From: an uncultured Eubacteriales bacterium
GTDB lineage: Bacteria; Bacillota; Clostridia; Oscillospirales; Oscillospiraceae
Direction: 5' to 3'
NCBI GenBank assembly: GCA_900314485.1
Contig: OMVL01000003.1
Location: forward strand, 33,149 to 97,148
DNA: 64,000 nucleotides
The notes under the pieces are model-generated. The model was given only the letters and a program-made list of their open reading frames with translations. It did not search any database and was not told the DNA's origin. This document shows positions 32,714-41,459 of the stretch, in pieces. Position 1 is the first letter of the stretch. Each line of letters starts with the position of its first letter. The position numbers and the translations under genes were made by a program.

Positions 32714-33536
32714 AATGGTTCCTGTGCCCAGCAACAGCATCATCCCGGAGCGGGATCTGAACAAGACCCCCGTTCTGGAGACCCGGCATCTGGGCATCGA
32801 CTTCGGCGGTCTGACCGCTGTGGAGAACTTTGACCTGACCATCGGCCGCACTGAGATCGCCGGTCTCATCGGCCCTAACGGCGCCGGCAAGACCACGGTA
32901 TTTAACCTGCTGACCAAGGTCTATCAGCCCACCAGAGGTACCATCCTCTTAAACGGCGTAGACACCGCCAACATGAACGCCGTGCAGGTGAGCAAGGCGG
33001 GTATCGCCCGGACCTTCCAGAACATCCGGCTGTTCTCCAATCTGACGGTGGAGGACAACGTGAAGATTGGCTTGCACAACTCCGTCAATGCGGGCATGTT
33101 TTCCAGCATTCTGCGCCTGCCCCGCCACTGGAGAAGCGAGCGGGACGCCCATGAGCGGGCGTTGGAGCTGCTCAGCATCTTTGACATGCAGGATCTGGCA
33201 AATCACGAGGCCGGCGCCCTTCCCTATGGCGTCCAACGCCGGCTGGAGATCGTCCGGGCCCTTGCCACCAATCCCAGCCTGCTGCTGCTGGACGAGCCGG
33301 CGGCGGGCATGAACCCCTCGGAGACGGCGGAGCTGATGGAAAATATCCGCAAGATTCGGGACACCTTCCAGATCGCCATTATGCTCATTGAGCATGACAT
33401 GAATCTGGTCATGGGCATCTGCGAGGGCATTGCCGTTTTGAACTACGGCAAGATCATTGCCAAGGGCACGCCCGCAGAGATCCAGAACAACCCCCAGGTC
33501 ATTGAGGCATACCTGGGCAAGCAGAAGGAGGGCTGA
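32706..33536 (+). CDS. livG: Branched-chain amino acid ABC ATPase LivG
   Basis: 276 residues. Walker A GPNGAGKTT, the LivG-specific FQNIRLFSNLTVEDNV region, a variant signature LPYGVQRRLEIVRAL, Walker B LLLLDEPAAGMNP and the switch His in LIEHDMNLV are present. About 20 extra residues precede the usual LivG start. It forms the heterodimeric ATPase with LivF. Confidence 0.92.
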   Translation: MSKMVPVPSNSIIPERDLNKTPVLETRHLGIDFGGLTAVENFDLTIGRTEIAGLIGPNGAGKTTVFNLLTKVYQPTRGTILLNGVDTANMNAVQVSKAGIARTFQNIRLFSNLTVEDNVKIGLHNSVNAGMFSSILRLPRHWRSERDAHERALELLSIFDMQDLANHEAGALPYGVQRRLEIVRALATNPSLLLLDEPAAGMNPSETAELMENIRKIRDTFQIAIMLIEHDMNLVMGICEGIAVLNYGKIIAKGTPAEIQNNPQVIEAYLGKQKEG

Positions 33537-33538
33537 GC

Positions 33539-34246
33539 ATGAGCATGCTGAAGGTAGAAGATCTCCACGTCTATTACGGCAGCATCCACGCCATTAAGGG
33601 CATCTCCTTTGAGGTCAATGAGGGAGAGGTCGTCACCCTGATCGGCGCCAACGGCGCAGGCAAGTCCACTACACTGAACACCGTATCCGGCCTCCTGAAG
33701 CCCCGGAGCGGCAGCGTCACCTTTGAGGATAAGAGCATTGTGGGTGTTCCCGCCCATAAGATCGTGTCTCACGGTATGGCGCTCTGCCCGGAAGGCCGCC
33801 GTGTGTTTTTGCAGATGACCGTTCAGGAAAATCTGGAGATGGGGGGCTACACCCGCCCTGCCGGTGAGATCGACGCCGCCATTCAGGACGTCTACGAGCG
33901 CTTTCCCCGCCTGAAGGAGCGTTATAAGCAGCCGGCGGGTACCCTCTCCGGCGGCGAGCAGCAGATGCTGGCTATGGGCCGTGCCCTCATGTCGCGGCCT
34001 AAGCTGCTCATGCTGGATGAGCCGTCTATGGGCCTTGCCCCCATTCTGGTCAAGCAGATCTTTGACATCGTCCGGGAACTGCACCAGGCGGGCACCACCA
34101 TTCTGCTGGTGGAGCAGAACGCTCAGATGGCCCTCTCTGTGGCCGACCGTGCCTATGTGCTGGAGACCGGCACCATTGCCATGAGCGGCAGCGCCAAGGA
34201 GCTGCTGACCGACGAGCGGGTGCGGAAGGCTTACCTGGGCGGTTGA
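33539..34246 (+). CDS. livF: Branched-chain amino acid ABC ATPase LivF
   Basis: 235 residues. Walker A GANGAGKST, signature LSGGEQQMLAMGRAL, Walker B LMLDEPSMGL, switch His-equivalent region LLVEQNAQMAL (Gln/Asn as usual in LivF). AAGGAGG lies 7-8 nt before the ATG at 33539; an ATG two codons later is also possible. Last gene of the liv operon, ending at a strong terminator. Confidence 0.93.
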   Translation: MSMLKVEDLHVYYGSIHAIKGISFEVNEGEVVTLIGANGAGKSTTLNTVSGLLKPRSGSVTFEDKSIVGVPAHKIVSHGMALCPEGRRVFLQMTVQENLEMGGYTRPAGEIDAAIQDVYERFPRLKERYKQPAGTLSGGEQQMLAMGRALMSRPKLLMLDEPSMGLAPILVKQIFDIVRELHQAGTTILLVEQNAQMALSVADRAYVLETGTIAMSGSAKELLTDERVRKAYLGG

Positions 34247-34261
34247 GCCCAACGAAAAGAA

Positions 34262-34300
34262 ACAGACCGAAAGAGCCCTTTGGAGGGCCTTTCGGTCTGT
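34262..34300. terminator. Bidirectional terminator between the liv operon and the Dlt-like operon
   Basis: 12-bp stem ACAGACCGAAAG/CTTTCGGTCTGT with an inner GCCCT/AGGGC, followed by TTTGTTTT on the plus strand. The convergent Dlt-like operon ends 18 nt further on. Confidence 0.88.
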
Positions 34301-34317
34301 TTTGTTTTGCGGTTGGA

Positions 34318-35286
34318 TCAGGAGGGAGAAAGGTCGGGATAGGTCTCCCGGTATTTGTTCAGGGCATTGCTCCAGTTTTCGTAGTCCGAATCCTTCCGGT
34401 GATCCGGGAGATCGTATTGCTCTGCCAGATAAGCTGCCATATAGCGGGAGAGCTTTGTGGCGCCGTACAGATTCAAATGGTCGCCGCCGTCCTGCCAGTC
34501 GGTCTGATGATCCAGCCCCAACTCATCCAGAGACAAATTCAGGTCCAGAAAAGGCACGCCGTTTTGCTCGGCAAATTGTTGGAGGATACTGTGCTTGGCG
34601 TAGTTCCAGTTGACCGGGCTGGGGGTGGCAACCAATAGGACAGGGATATTCCGACTGTCGCAGTAGTGCAGGATCCGCATCAGATAGATGCGGTTCAGAA
34701 GCGACAGAGACAGGACCTCGTCGGTAGGCGTCATATAATCAGAGCCGTCGTAGGCCTGGGTCTCTGTGCTGGGCTTAAATCCCTTGTTTGCTTCACGGTG
34801 GGTGTAAACGATGGGGGCAAGAATGCGCTTCGGCGTCAATGACTTCCAGTTGTCGTGGGTGATCATAATCGGAAAGCAGAGAGCGGATTGCTCATAGATG
34901 GCGTGATTCAGCGAAAACGTTCGGACGGCGGTCAGCCCCTCAATGATCACAAGGCGAGGCTGCTGATGAGCTGTGGCCTCAAGCAGATAGGAATAGGATA
35001 CATCCAGCGTCTCGCCGCCGATGGCGGAGACATAGGAGGTAAACCCGCCTGCGTCCCACATCTCCAACGGAGAATAGCTGGAATAGGATTCACTGTCCCC
35101 GAGAATCAGCACATCAATGGAACGCTCCCGCTCGGCCAAAAAGCCGTGGGCCATGATATAATACATGCCCGCATCGTGATTGTTGTTTTTCGGACGAAAG
35201 ACAACAGAGAGCAGGGATAGCATCAGAGCCAGAAGAAGCAAAAAGACGGCAGAGCGGAGCATATTTCGCATTAGCGTGTTCTTCAT
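34318..35286 (-). CDS. Membrane-anchored SGNH hydrolase-like protein, copy A (DltD-like role)
   Basis: 322 residues. One N-terminal membrane helix (SAVFLLLLALMLSLLSVVF), then an extracellular SGNH/GDSL domain: catalytic Ser65 in LILGDSESYS and a late DGGDHLNLYGA with the Asp-x-x-His pair. Size and anchoring are like DltD, the protein that acts with MBOAT DltB to move an acyl group onto teichoic acid. It is the last gene of the cassette and about half identical to the upstream copy. RBS GAGAGGAGCAGCC is the same as for the copy, showing a recent tandem duplication. It probably transfers the MBOAT-delivered group to a surface acceptor; the acceptor is unknown. Confidence 0.75.
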   Translation of the reverse strand: MKNTLMRNMLRSAVFLLLLALMLSLLSVVFRPKNNNHDAGMYYIMAHGFLAERERSIDVLILGDSESYSSYSPLEMWDAGGFTSYVSAIGGETLDVSYSYLLEATAHQQPRLVIIEGLTAVRTFSLNHAIYEQSALCFPIMITHDNWKSLTPKRILAPIVYTHREANKGFKPSTETQAYDGSDYMTPTDEVLSLSLLNRIYLMRILHYCDSRNIPVLLVATPSPVNWNYAKHSILQQFAEQNGVPFLDLNLSLDELGLDHQTDWQDGGDHLNLYGATKLSRYMAAYLAEQYDLPDHRKDSDYENWSNALNKYRETYPDLSPS

Positions 35287-35297
35287 GGCTGCTCCTC

Positions 35298-36269
35298 TCA
35301 GGATGTGGGGGTGGTGGGATGCTTTTGCCGATATAGCTCAAAGGCATCGCCCCAGCTCTCGTAGGCCGGGTCTTCCCGATGGTCCGGGAGATCGTAGGAC
35401 TGGGCCAGAATGGGCGCCAGGTAGGCAGAGGTCTTGACGGCGCCGTAGTGATTCAGATGGTCGCCCTTCTCGTCCCGAAAATCCGTCTGGCCGTCCAGCC
35501 CGATCTCGGCCAGAGCCAGATTCAGGTCCAGAAAGGAGACTCCTGCGGAATCGGCATAGGCCTGCATCGCCTCGTGCTTGGCATAGTTCCAGTTTTTCGG
35601 ACTGGGGCAGGAGAGGATCAGCATGGGGATGTCGTTTCCCTTGCAGTAGCGGACAATGCGGTCCAGATAGATGCGGTTGAACAGAGCGATCTCAGCGGTC
35701 TTGCCGCTGGGCTTCATATAGTCTTTGACCTCTTGGGCAAAGATGGTATGATCCGGCTTGTAGCCCCGGTTGGGCTGCCGATAGTTGTATACCACAGGAG
35801 AGAGCAAACGCTGAGGCGTCATACATTTCCAGCTGTTGTGAACGGAAAAGACGGGGAAAAACAGTGTTCCCTCAGTAAACAGACTGTCGTTGGCGGACAT
35901 CTTCCGAAAGGCAGGCAGTGCTTCCATCACCACTAGCTTGGGATGCTGGTGTGCAGTGGCTTCCAACAGAAAGGCGTAGCCATCATCCAGAGAGCATCCG
36001 CTGATAGCGCAGATATAGGAAGTAAAGCCGCAGGTGTCCCACATCTCCAGAGGAGAGTAGCCGGAGTAAGCCTCGCTGTCTCCCAGGAAGATGACATCAA
36101 TGGTGTCGTCCGGCTCACCCAAAAATCCGTGAAGCCGCTGCAGTTCCATGCCGGCGTCCTCGGTATTGTCTCTGGGCCGCAGAAGGAGAGCGGTCCCCTG
36201 CAGAAGCAGCGCCAAAAGCAGCAGAAAGGCGGCGGAACGGAGGAGGTTCCGAATGTGCGTATTCTTCAT
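35298..36269 (-). CDS. Membrane-anchored SGNH hydrolase-like protein, copy B (DltD-like role)
   Basis: 323 residues with the same layout as copy A: N-terminal helix (SAAFLLLLALLLQGTALLL), GDS motif with Ser65 (VIFLGDSEAYSG), PLEMWDTCGFTSYICAISG block II, and a terminal EKGDHLNHYGAVK with the catalytic Asp/His. Extra Cys residues (in block II and later) are not shared with copy A. Start at 36269 follows GAGAGGAGCTGCC. Both copies keep the catalytic residues, so both may act, perhaps on two acceptors. Confidence 0.75.
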   Translation of the reverse strand: MKNTHIRNLLRSAAFLLLLALLLQGTALLLRPRDNTEDAGMELQRLHGFLGEPDDTIDVIFLGDSEAYSGYSPLEMWDTCGFTSYICAISGCSLDDGYAFLLEATAHQHPKLVVMEALPAFRKMSANDSLFTEGTLFFPVFSVHNSWKCMTPQRLLSPVVYNYRQPNRGYKPDHTIFAQEVKDYMKPSGKTAEIALFNRIYLDRIVRYCKGNDIPMLILSCPSPKNWNYAKHEAMQAYADSAGVSFLDLNLALAEIGLDGQTDFRDEKGDHLNHYGAVKTSAYLAPILAQSYDLPDHREDPAYESWGDAFELYRQKHPTTPTS

Positions 36270-36280
36270 GGCAGCTCCTC

Positions 36281-37873
36281 TCAGAATCCGGCATAAATGG
36301 GATCCACCGGAGTGTATGCCTTGCCGTATGCGCCAAAGATGACGATGAGCAAAATAAACGCATAATAGCACAGCCAGCGGACAGGCAGCTTCTGCCTTGC
36401 CACGGTTTCACGGATGGACCGGCCACGCTCCTGCAAAATGCTGAAGGTCAGAACGAGAAGCACGCCGGCAATGACGACAAACAGATCCTTCCAGTCGATG
36501 CTCACCAGAAAGTCTCCGTTGCGGAAGGAGGCCAGGGTAAACTTTGTGAAGATCCGGCGGCACATGGAAAGTCCGGTCCGAAGTCTGGGGGCACGGAAGA
36601 ACAGCTCGCCGAAATTGACCAGAACGATGGTGCGCAGCACCTGCCAGCTCCGCCAGGGGAGACTCTGCCGGTCGATGTGCAGCTTGCCCAGGACCCACTT
36701 GTTGGTCGGCTCAAAGAAGTTGCCGGCAAAGATTAGGACAAAGTGGTACAGGCCGAAGAAGATGTAGTTCCAGGCCGAACCGTGCCACAGGCCGTTGCAA
36801 AACCAGACGCAGAACAGGGCGATACCGCTGGCCAGAACGGGACCGAAATGGTTACCCAGCTTTTTCCGGGCATTTGCGGTCAGCTTTTTCAGCGGGGCGG
36901 ACAGGGAGACGGGGTAGAAGATGTAATCCTTAAACCAGGTGCCCAGCGTGATATGCCACCGGGTCCAGAACTCCGAGATGGACTTGGAGAAGAAGGGATG
37001 GCGGAAATTCTCCGGCAGAGTGACGCCGAAGATCTCGCCGGAGCCGATGACCACATCCATAGTGCCGGAGAACTCCATATAGAGCTGGCAGGTGTAGCAG
37101 ACCATGGCCAGGGCGATGACCCCGCCGTCATACTTGGCGGGGTTGCTGAAAACCGCCAGAATCAGCGGGTTGAGCCGGTCGGCAATGACGATCTTCTTAA
37201 ACAGACCGTACAAAATCCGCTGGGCGCCGAAGGTCAGATTGTGATAGGTGACCGGCCGGCCCTCCCAAATCTGGTCTGCCGTGTCGGAATAGCGGCAGAT
37301 GGGGCCCTCGATCAGGGCGGGGAAAAAGCTCATATAGAGGGCCAGACGGGCAAGGCTCCGGTCGGGCTTCACCGTGCCCCGATAGACATCCACCAGGTAG
37401 GATACCGCCTGCATGGTGTAAAAGGAGATGCCGATGGGCATGGCAAAGGCAAAGGTGGGGATCTGCCAGGAAAGTCCGAGGGCAGTGAGCAGATGATTGA
37501 CATTGCCGCCAAAGAAATCTGCGTACTTCAGCACCAAAAGGAGACCTACATGGAACAGAATACCCAGGGTGAGTACCCCTCGTGTCTTTGCCTGATAGGC
37601 AGCCTTAATGGCCTTCCGCTCAGAGCGCTCCGCACCCTTGACCGCCAGATCCCGCTCTGTCTGAAATGTGCCCAGCCAGAGGCCGATGTGGTGGATGGAG
37701 ACGGTGGAGAGCAGCAGAAAGACCAGGAGTTTGCCGCTGATGGCAAAGAAAAAGGCATAGTCCGCTGCCAGCAGCAGCTTCCAGCGGTGCCGCTGGGGAA
37801 CGACCTGATAGGCCAGAACCACCAAAGGCAGAAAAACGACAAAATAAACGGGAACGCAATAGGAGGCTATCAT
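36281..37873 (-). CDS. MBOAT-family O-acyltransferase (DltB/AlgI type)
   Basis: 530 residues, about eleven to twelve membrane helices. MBOAT hallmarks: FWTRWHITLGTWFKDYIFYPVSL and the catalytic His in CNGLWHGSAWNYIFFG, plus FFPALIEGPICRY. Family members move an acyl group from a cytoplasmic carrier or CoA across the membrane to an outside acceptor, with an SGNH partner. Start at 37873 (MIASYC) has GAGGAAG upstream and sits 2 nt after the carrier gene stop. Neighbouring A-domain and carrier genes imply the donor is an aminoacyl- or aminoacyl-derived carrier thioester. Confidence 0.88.
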   Translation of the reverse strand: MIASYCVPVYFVVFLPLVVLAYQVVPQRHRWKLLLAADYAFFFAISGKLLVFLLLSTVSIHHIGLWLGTFQTERDLAVKGAERSERKAIKAAYQAKTRGVLTLGILFHVGLLLVLKYADFFGGNVNHLLTALGLSWQIPTFAFAMPIGISFYTMQAVSYLVDVYRGTVKPDRSLARLALYMSFFPALIEGPICRYSDTADQIWEGRPVTYHNLTFGAQRILYGLFKKIVIADRLNPLILAVFSNPAKYDGGVIALAMVCYTCQLYMEFSGTMDVVIGSGEIFGVTLPENFRHPFFSKSISEFWTRWHITLGTWFKDYIFYPVSLSAPLKKLTANARKKLGNHFGPVLASGIALFCVWFCNGLWHGSAWNYIFFGLYHFVLIFAGNFFEPTNKWVLGKLHIDRQSLPWRSWQVLRTIVLVNFGELFFRAPRLRTGLSMCRRIFTKFTLASFRNGDFLVSIDWKDLFVVIAGVLLVLTFSILQERGRSIRETVARQKLPVRWLCYYAFILLIVIFGAYGKAYTPVDPIYAGF

Positions 37874-37875
37874 GC

Positions 37876-38106
37876 TCAATCTTCCTCTTGCAGCCGCTGC
37901 ACCAGTGTCCAGATGGCATCTGCGGAGTTAAAGTTGGCAGGGACAATCTCCACGGCGGGGATGGTGATGTCAAAGGCATCCTCCAGCTCGGCAATGAGAG
38001 AGATGATGGACAGAGAAGTGAGCAGGTGTCCGTCGATCAGGTTGGTGGCGGTCTTAAAATCCACCTCGGGCTGAAGCTCTTCCAGAATTTCATACAGTTC
38101 TTCCAT
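37876..38106 (-). CDS. Acyl/peptidyl carrier protein (DltC-like)
   Basis: 76 residues. The phosphopantetheine site is Ser31 in DGHLLTSLSII; the helix II acidic stretch LIAELEDAFD is typical of carriers. DltC has a similar size but a DSMG core instead of TSLS, so this is closer to general ACP/PCP carriers. It sits between the decarboxylase (18 nt) and MBOAT genes, so it can take the amino acid from the adenylating enzyme, present it to the decarboxylase and hand it to MBOAT. A phosphopantetheinyl transferase must come from elsewhere. Confidence 0.88.
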   Translation of the reverse strand: MEELYEILEELQPEVDFKTATNLIDGHLLTSLSIISLIAELEDAFDITIPAVEIVPANFNSADAIWTLVQRLQEED

Positions 38107-38124
38107 GATGGTACTTCCTTTCTT

Positions 38125-39303
38125 TTACTCGTTTGTGGGGGTGTTAAAGGGATAGGTGGGGGTGATGGGCCGGACGGAGCGGAAAACGCCGCCCTCCTCC
38201 AGCAGCAGCACCTGGGGCAGCGCCCGGCTGAGGAAGAGGGAGATGCCCTCTGTCATGCAGTACGCGCCGGTGTTTTCAAAGGCGAAGACATCGCCGATCT
38301 GCAGGTCTTTGACCGGCAGCTGTTTGACTAAAATGTCGTTTGCGGTACACAATGCGCCGCAGAGGTTCCAAATCTCCTCGCCCTCGGGCCGAGGGGGATA
38401 GACCCTGCAGTGGGGCAGCTTCATCGCCATGCTCTGGCCGAAGTAGACCAGATGGTTCATGCCGCCGTCCAGAATGGCGTAGTTCTGACCCTTGTTCTGC
38501 TTCAGATCCACCACGCCGGTGAGATAGGTGCCGCAGCAGGCGGCAATGCCCCGGCCCAGCTCCAGTGTGATCCGGGCGGAGGTATTCAGGCCCTCCAGCA
38601 GGGCGGCAAACTCGGTGAGGAAGCTGTCCTCGTCAAATGCCTCCCCCTGGAAGTAGAAGGCGGGGAAGCCGGGGCCGTACTCCAGTTCCCGGCAGACAAA
38701 GCCGTCTTCCGCTTCCAGAGCGGCAATGAGCTCGTCCAGCCGCTCCAGCTCCCGCTTCAGCTTTTTCAGGGAGGTCTTCTGGGTGCCGGAGAAGTACTGG
38801 ATGCCCAGAATGTCCAGGCCGTCCCACTGGCTGCGGTTTGTGATGATCTCCCGCAGCACCGGCTTGTCCAGACCGAACTGGTTGCCGCTGGTCAGGCGGA
38901 GCAGCACCCGCAGGGTGGTATTCTGCTCCTTGGCTGCCTCCTGCAGCAGACGGAGATGGGCCGGAGATTCCACTGTATAAACGCCGATTTCAGGCTGGGT
39001 GGAGACCAGCTCCCGGATAAAGGCGGGAGTTTTGTAGACGCCGGAGATGACCAGCTTTTCCGGAGGGATGTTCAGCGCCTGGCACACCCGGTATTCTCCG
39101 GGAGAGCAGACCTCAAACCGGGGCATGCAGTCGTTGAGGGCTTCGGTAATAAAGGTGTTTGCCTTGATGGCATAGCACAACCGGACCTGCTCCGGCAGAT
39201 GGGAGCGGAGGTATTCCACGCGCTCTTTCAGCTTTGGGATGTCAAAGATATAGGCAGGGGTGCCGTAGTCACGGGCGACCTGCCCGATCTGTTCCGATGT
39301 CAT
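38125..39303 (-). CDS. Fold-type III PLP decarboxylase, BtrK/LysA-like
   Basis: 392 residues of the alanine-racemase-fold decarboxylases. PLP Lys47 lies in CYAIKAN; YFSGTQ (171-175) replaces the LysA HIGSQ-type loop; ELGR (248-251) is the EPGR variant; the catalytic Cys319 is in NLCGALCTANDIL; the end has AFENTGAYCMTEGISLFLSR. These features are closer to BtrK-like enzymes, which decarboxylate an amino acid bound to a carrier protein in butirosin synthesis, than to diaminopimelate decarboxylase. It overlaps the adenylation gene by 4 nt. Its substrate is therefore proposed to be the aminoacyl-carrier; free amino acids are the alternative. Confidence 0.82.
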   Translation of the reverse strand: MTSEQIGQVARDYGTPAYIFDIPKLKERVEYLRSHLPEQVRLCYAIKANTFITEALNDCMPRFEVCSPGEYRVCQALNIPPEKLVISGVYKTPAFIRELVSTQPEIGVYTVESPAHLRLLQEAAKEQNTTLRVLLRLTSGNQFGLDKPVLREIITNRSQWDGLDILGIQYFSGTQKTSLKKLKRELERLDELIAALEAEDGFVCRELEYGPGFPAFYFQGEAFDEDSFLTEFAALLEGLNTSARITLELGRGIAACCGTYLTGVVDLKQNKGQNYAILDGGMNHLVYFGQSMAMKLPHCRVYPPRPEGEEIWNLCGALCTANDILVKQLPVKDLQIGDVFAFENTGAYCMTEGISLFLSRALPQVLLLEEGGVFRSVRPITPTYPFNTPTNE

Positions 39304-40820
39304 CTGCGGCCTCCTCTCTTTAATTCGGCCAGGGCCTTGCGGTCGATCTTGCCGTTTTTCGTCATAGGCATCTGCTCCACCTGGGTCAGGGAGCCGGGAA
39401 CCATAAAGACCGGCAGCTTTTCCGACAGCGCCTTGTGCAGCTCCTTTTTATCCATATCGCCCACGTAGAAGCCCAGCAGCTTGCTCCGCCGCTCCTCAAA
39501 GATGCAGCAGGCCCGCTCGATGCCGGGGACCTGTGAGATGGCCCGCTCGATCTCTTCCAGCTCGATGCGGTGTCCCATGTGCTTGATCTGGAAGTCCTTC
39601 CGTCCGGCAAAGACCAGCTCGCCCCCCTCGTTGTAGTGGGCCAGATCGCCCGTCCGGTAGATCAGCTCCGGGTAGTGGGGGTTGAGAGGATTGGGGACGA
39701 AGTGGGCAGCGGTCTGCTCCGGGGCGTTGTAATAGCCCAGAGCCAGCGCTGTGCCCCGGACGCATAGCTCTCCGCTCACACCCGGCTCCGAGACCTCCCG
39801 GTCCTCACTGTCCAGCAGGAACACCTGCTCGTTGGAGAAGGGGAGACCGATGGGGATGCCGGCGGAGTAGTCCCGCTGACGGTCGATGACGTGATAGGTG
39901 CAGTTGCAGGTGATCTCCGTGGGCCCGTAGAGATTGACAAAACGGGCCTGGGGAAGGTGCTCCATCCAGGTGTTCAGGTGTTTGAGGGGCATGACCTCGC
40001 CGCTGAACAGCACCTGGCGTACCGTCTCCGGCACCCGGTAGTCCAGACCGTGGAAGGTGCTGATGAGACAGAGGGCGGAGACTGCCCAGACCATGACGGT
40101 CACTTTGTGCTGGCACAGAAAGTCCAGCAGCTCTGTGGGCAGGGAGAACAGCCGCCTGGGCACAATGACCAGCGTACCGCCCACTGCCAGAGCGGAATAG
40201 ATGTCCTTGACGGAGACGTCAAAGTCAAAGGGCGCCTGATTGGCAAAGACATCGGAATCGGAAAAGCCAAATTCCCGGGTAAAGACGTCGATGAAGTCCA
40301 GTACCGATCGATGACCCACCACGACACCCTTGGGAACGCCGGTAGAGCCGGAGGTGAAGTTGGCGTAAAGGGGGTCCAGGTCAAGCTGCCCGGCCTGCCG
40401 CCGGGCCAAAAGACCGGCGTCCTCCTCTTCGCTGAGCAAAGCGTCTGCCGTCAGCACCCGGTCCGCAGGGAAGAGGGCGAGAGCAGTTTCCCGATGGGCG
40501 TCGTCGGTGATGACCCACTGGGCGTCCAGCACCTCCCGGATCTGCTCCAGCCGGGCGGCGGGCAGCTCGGGATTGAGCAGGACATAGAAGCAGTCGGCAT
40601 AGGCGATACCCAGAAAGGCGGAGAGGGCGACAGCGGACTTGTCCATCAGCACCGGAACAGGACTGCGGGGCTGGCTGCGCCGGGCAATGGCCGAACCGAT
40701 GATACGGCTGCGGCGAAGCAGCTCGGCGTAGGTCAGAGACTCCGCTTCGTCGATCACCGCGGTTTTGCCTGGAAAACGAGAACACGAAAATTCAAGATAT
40801 TTTATTACGTTTTTTTTCAT
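39300..40820 (-). CDS. Amino acid adenylation enzyme (DltA/NRPS A-domain type)
   Basis: 506 residues, a stand-alone A-domain. Core motifs: A3 TSGSTGVPKG (156-165), A4 QAPFDFDVSVKD with Asp in the place that usually binds the alpha-amino group, A5 NLYGPTEITC, A7/A8 YRTGDLAHYNEGGELVFAGRKDFQIKHMGHRIELEEIE, and A10 KNGKIDRKAL with the catalytic Lys. It activates an amino acid with ATP and loads it on the carrier. Start at 40820 is preferred because earlier in-frame codons (40898) lie inside the promoter; no strong ribosome site precedes it, and ATG 40844 is possible. First gene of the cassette. Amino acid not predicted. Confidence 0.88.
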   Translation of the reverse strand: MKKNVIKYLEFSCSRFPGKTAVIDEAESLTYAELLRRSRIIGSAIARRSQPRSPVPVLMDKSAVALSAFLGIAYADCFYVLLNPELPAARLEQIREVLDAQWVITDDAHRETALALFPADRVLTADALLSEEEDAGLLARRQAGQLDLDPLYANFTSGSTGVPKGVVVGHRSVLDFIDVFTREFGFSDSDVFANQAPFDFDVSVKDIYSALAVGGTLVIVPRRLFSLPTELLDFLCQHKVTVMVWAVSALCLISTFHGLDYRVPETVRQVLFSGEVMPLKHLNTWMEHLPQARFVNLYGPTEITCNCTYHVIDRQRDYSAGIPIGLPFSNEQVFLLDSEDREVSEPGVSGELCVRGTALALGYYNAPEQTAAHFVPNPLNPHYPELIYRTGDLAHYNEGGELVFAGRKDFQIKHMGHRIELEEIERAISQVPGIERACCIFEERRSKLLGFYVGDMDKKELHKALSEKLPVFMVPGSLTQVEQMPMTKNGKIDRKALAELKRGGRR

Positions 40821-40898
40821 AATTGTGATACCTGCCGTTTGCATTTTATCTGCCTGCATATAATAGACAGATGCGGGTTCGTTTTTTGTTGCAGACAT

Positions 40899-40927
40899 AT
40901 CTTAACACCGGAAAAGTGTTTCGTCAA
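40899..40927 (-). promoter_or_regulatory. Predicted promoter of the Dlt-like cassette
   Basis: Minus strand: TTGACG (40927-40922), 17-nt spacer, TAAGAT (40904-40899). Start near 40892, about 70 nt before the A-domain ATG. Confidence 0.65.
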
Positions 40928-41284
40928 ATTAAGAAATCGGGAAGAATACGGGGGGAAAATGGCAGCTTTGACAAAAGGCTGCGCAAAAGTGAAAACTTTT
41001 GCCAAAATGAGCCGAAAGCAAATACGATAAAAGCGGGTAAGGGGATAATAAAATTTAGCAAATTTCATATTTTGTATCAGTGTGAGAGTATGCAAAGAGA
41101 AAAGTCTCCGGATAAGCAGGAGAAAAGCACAAAAACGATTGTTACTTTTGGAACCTGCCGGTCGGGAAAAAGCGCTTGCGGTAGACCGGATGCAAGACGG
41201 CGGCGGAATGCTTGAAAACAACTGCGCAAAAGGAATCGTCATATTCGACAAAAAAACAAGTGATAAATTGTGAATATTTATGAT
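40928..41284. other. AT-rich non-coding region between divergent operons
   Basis: About 360 bp, far richer in A/T than its surroundings. It contains a small hairpin GCAAAAGT-GAAA-ACTTTTGC (40983-41002) and short frames that resemble no protein. No further promoter was convincing. Confidence 0.5.
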
Positions 41285-41382
41285 TTGACACCATACGAAA
41301 ATACGTGATAGAATAGCTTAAACGGTTAAGCAAATCAAAAAGCTGATTTGCTTTCCTTTTACCAAGGAATTTAACCGGTTAA
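41285..41382 (+). promoter_or_regulatory. Promoter and two LacI-type operators of the maltodextrin locus
   Basis: TTGACA (41285-41290), 18-nt spacer, TAGAAT (41309-41314). Just downstream, CTTAAACGGTTAAG (41317-41330) and the perfect palindrome TTAACCGGTTAA (41371-41382) are spaced 53 nt centre to centre, consistent with repression by the LacI-family regulator at 42362-43171. Confidence 0.65.
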
Positions 41383-41459
41383 GTGGAGAGACAAACTAAA
41401 ATCTCACAACAAAACGCAAGCCCGCAGGGGCAAAACGGCCTGCGGAGCGGAAAGGAACG

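Noticed and set aside
38125-39303. Simple annotation as diaminopimelate decarboxylase (lysA)
   Set aside because: The YFSGTQ loop, ELGR motif, C-terminal FLSR end and the A-domain/carrier context fit BtrK-like enzymes better; no lysine pathway gene is adjacent.
34318-40820. Standard dltABCD D-alanylation operon
   Set aside because: Gene order and content differ: a decarboxylase is present, the carrier core is TSLS rather than DSMG, and two SGNH genes replace dltD.
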